From an uncultured Pirellulaceae bacterium (lineage in GTDB: Bacteria; Planctomycetota; Planctomycetia; Pirellulales; Pirellulaceae), in assembly GCA_947258905.1 (NCBI GenBank), contig CAMYKF010000190.1, forward strand, positions 1 to 5,042: a stretch of DNA of 5,042 nucleotides, read 5' to 3'. This document shows positions 4,728 through 5,042 of the stretch, piece after piece. The stretch's first letter is position 1. Every line of letters begins with the position of its first letter. The notes under the pieces are model-generated. The model saw only the letters and a list, made by a program, of their open reading frames with translations, had not been told where the DNA came from and ran no database searches. The position numbers and the translations under genes were made by a program.

Positions 4728-5042
4728 GCCAGGCCACTTGAAACCGAAACCGCCTCCGAACTGTGCCTCAGGTCCGGAGTATTCCGGATTGATCTGCAGC
4801 GTGTCCGTGTCACTGCGAATCGGCACGATCCGCACGAAAATCCGCCAGGCGTCGGTGTTCTGCGTTTTGATCAAGGTCTCCTGATCGAGCGCCCGCGCAT
4901 AAGTGTCGGTCAACCCAACGGTGATCCAGGGTGTGTCAGGCGGCGCGTAGGCAAAACGGTCGACCACCATGATGCTGGAACCGAGTCCAGACACGAAGGC
5001 ATCCGCTTCCGCATCAGACGCAAATGAACGAAACCAGTTGAC
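4719..5042 (-). CDS. Unrecognised protein, C-terminal part (5' end outside window)
   Basis: The minus-strand frame is open from the right edge (5042) to TAA at 4721-4719, giving 107 residues of the C-terminal part. A GTG at 4994-4992 is an internal candidate start, but the frame runs on upstream without a stop (VNWFRSFASDAEADAFVSG), so the gene most likely begins outside the window. The visible part alternates hydrophobic and polar residues as in a beta-rich domain (SSIMVVDRFAY, PWITVGL, WRIFVRIVPI), and ends in a glycine- and proline-rich tail with no charged helix (FGGGFGFKWPGGR). I do not recognise a family. Its convergent placement, 6 bases from the DinB-like gene, indicates a real, compactly placed gene. 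Confidence 0.6.
   Translation of the reverse strand, partial: VNWFRSFASDAEADAFVSGLGSSIMVVDRFAYAPPDTPWITVGLTDTYARALDQETLIKTQNTDAWRIFVRIVPIRSDTDTLQINPEYSGPEAQFGGGFGFKWPGGR

Overview
The window holds a complete two-gene operon for the proton-translocating NAD(P) transhydrogenase (pntA 640-2193, pntB 2197-3753). It also holds a complete DinB/YfiT-type putative metal-dependent hydrolase gene (4182-4712, +) and two genes cut by the window edges: the 3' end of an unrecognised gene on + (1-399) and the 3' end of an unrecognised gene on - (4719-5042). Between pntB and the DinB gene, about 430 bases hold no credible gene but are packed with hairpin-forming repeats.

The organism is a moderately GC-rich bacterium. 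Weak or absent Shine-Dalgarno sequences, spacious intergenic regions and dispersed hairpins of the type CCCGACGTttACGTCGGG and CCCGAGCTaaAGCTCGGG fit a planctomycete, perhaps Pirellulaceae. That assignment is inference from general familiarity, not proof.

Layout. Bases 1-399: C-terminal part of an unknown protein. Bases 400-639: leader of the pnt operon, with a 12-bp perfect inverted repeat (524-585), a smaller dyad and a 12-bp direct repeat. Bases 640-3753: pntA and pntB, separated by 3 bases. PntA is the fused form (domain I plus four membrane helices). PntB carries domain II and the NADP(H)-binding domain III, with an acidic N-terminal extension of 46 residues relative to E. coli PntB. Bases 3754-4181: an array of five hairpins plus four copies of a CTGAGCGG-type motif. 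Bases 4182-4712: DinB/YfiT-like gene, meeting the minus-strand gene tail to tail; a short palindrome contains both stop codons.

Function. PntA and PntB together form the membrane enzyme that uses the proton gradient to drive hydride transfer from NADH to NADP+, supplying NADPH. Nothing in the sequence ties the flanking genes to it. The most unusual structure is the intergenic array. Its order is motif, hairpin A, motif, hairpin B, central 20-bp hairpin C, then hairpin D, motif, hairpin E, motif in the opposite orientation. A resembles inverted E and B resembles inverted D. This mirror layout, with GTAG at the foot of two hairpins, recalls REP/BIME elements mobilised by REP-associated tyrosine transposases.
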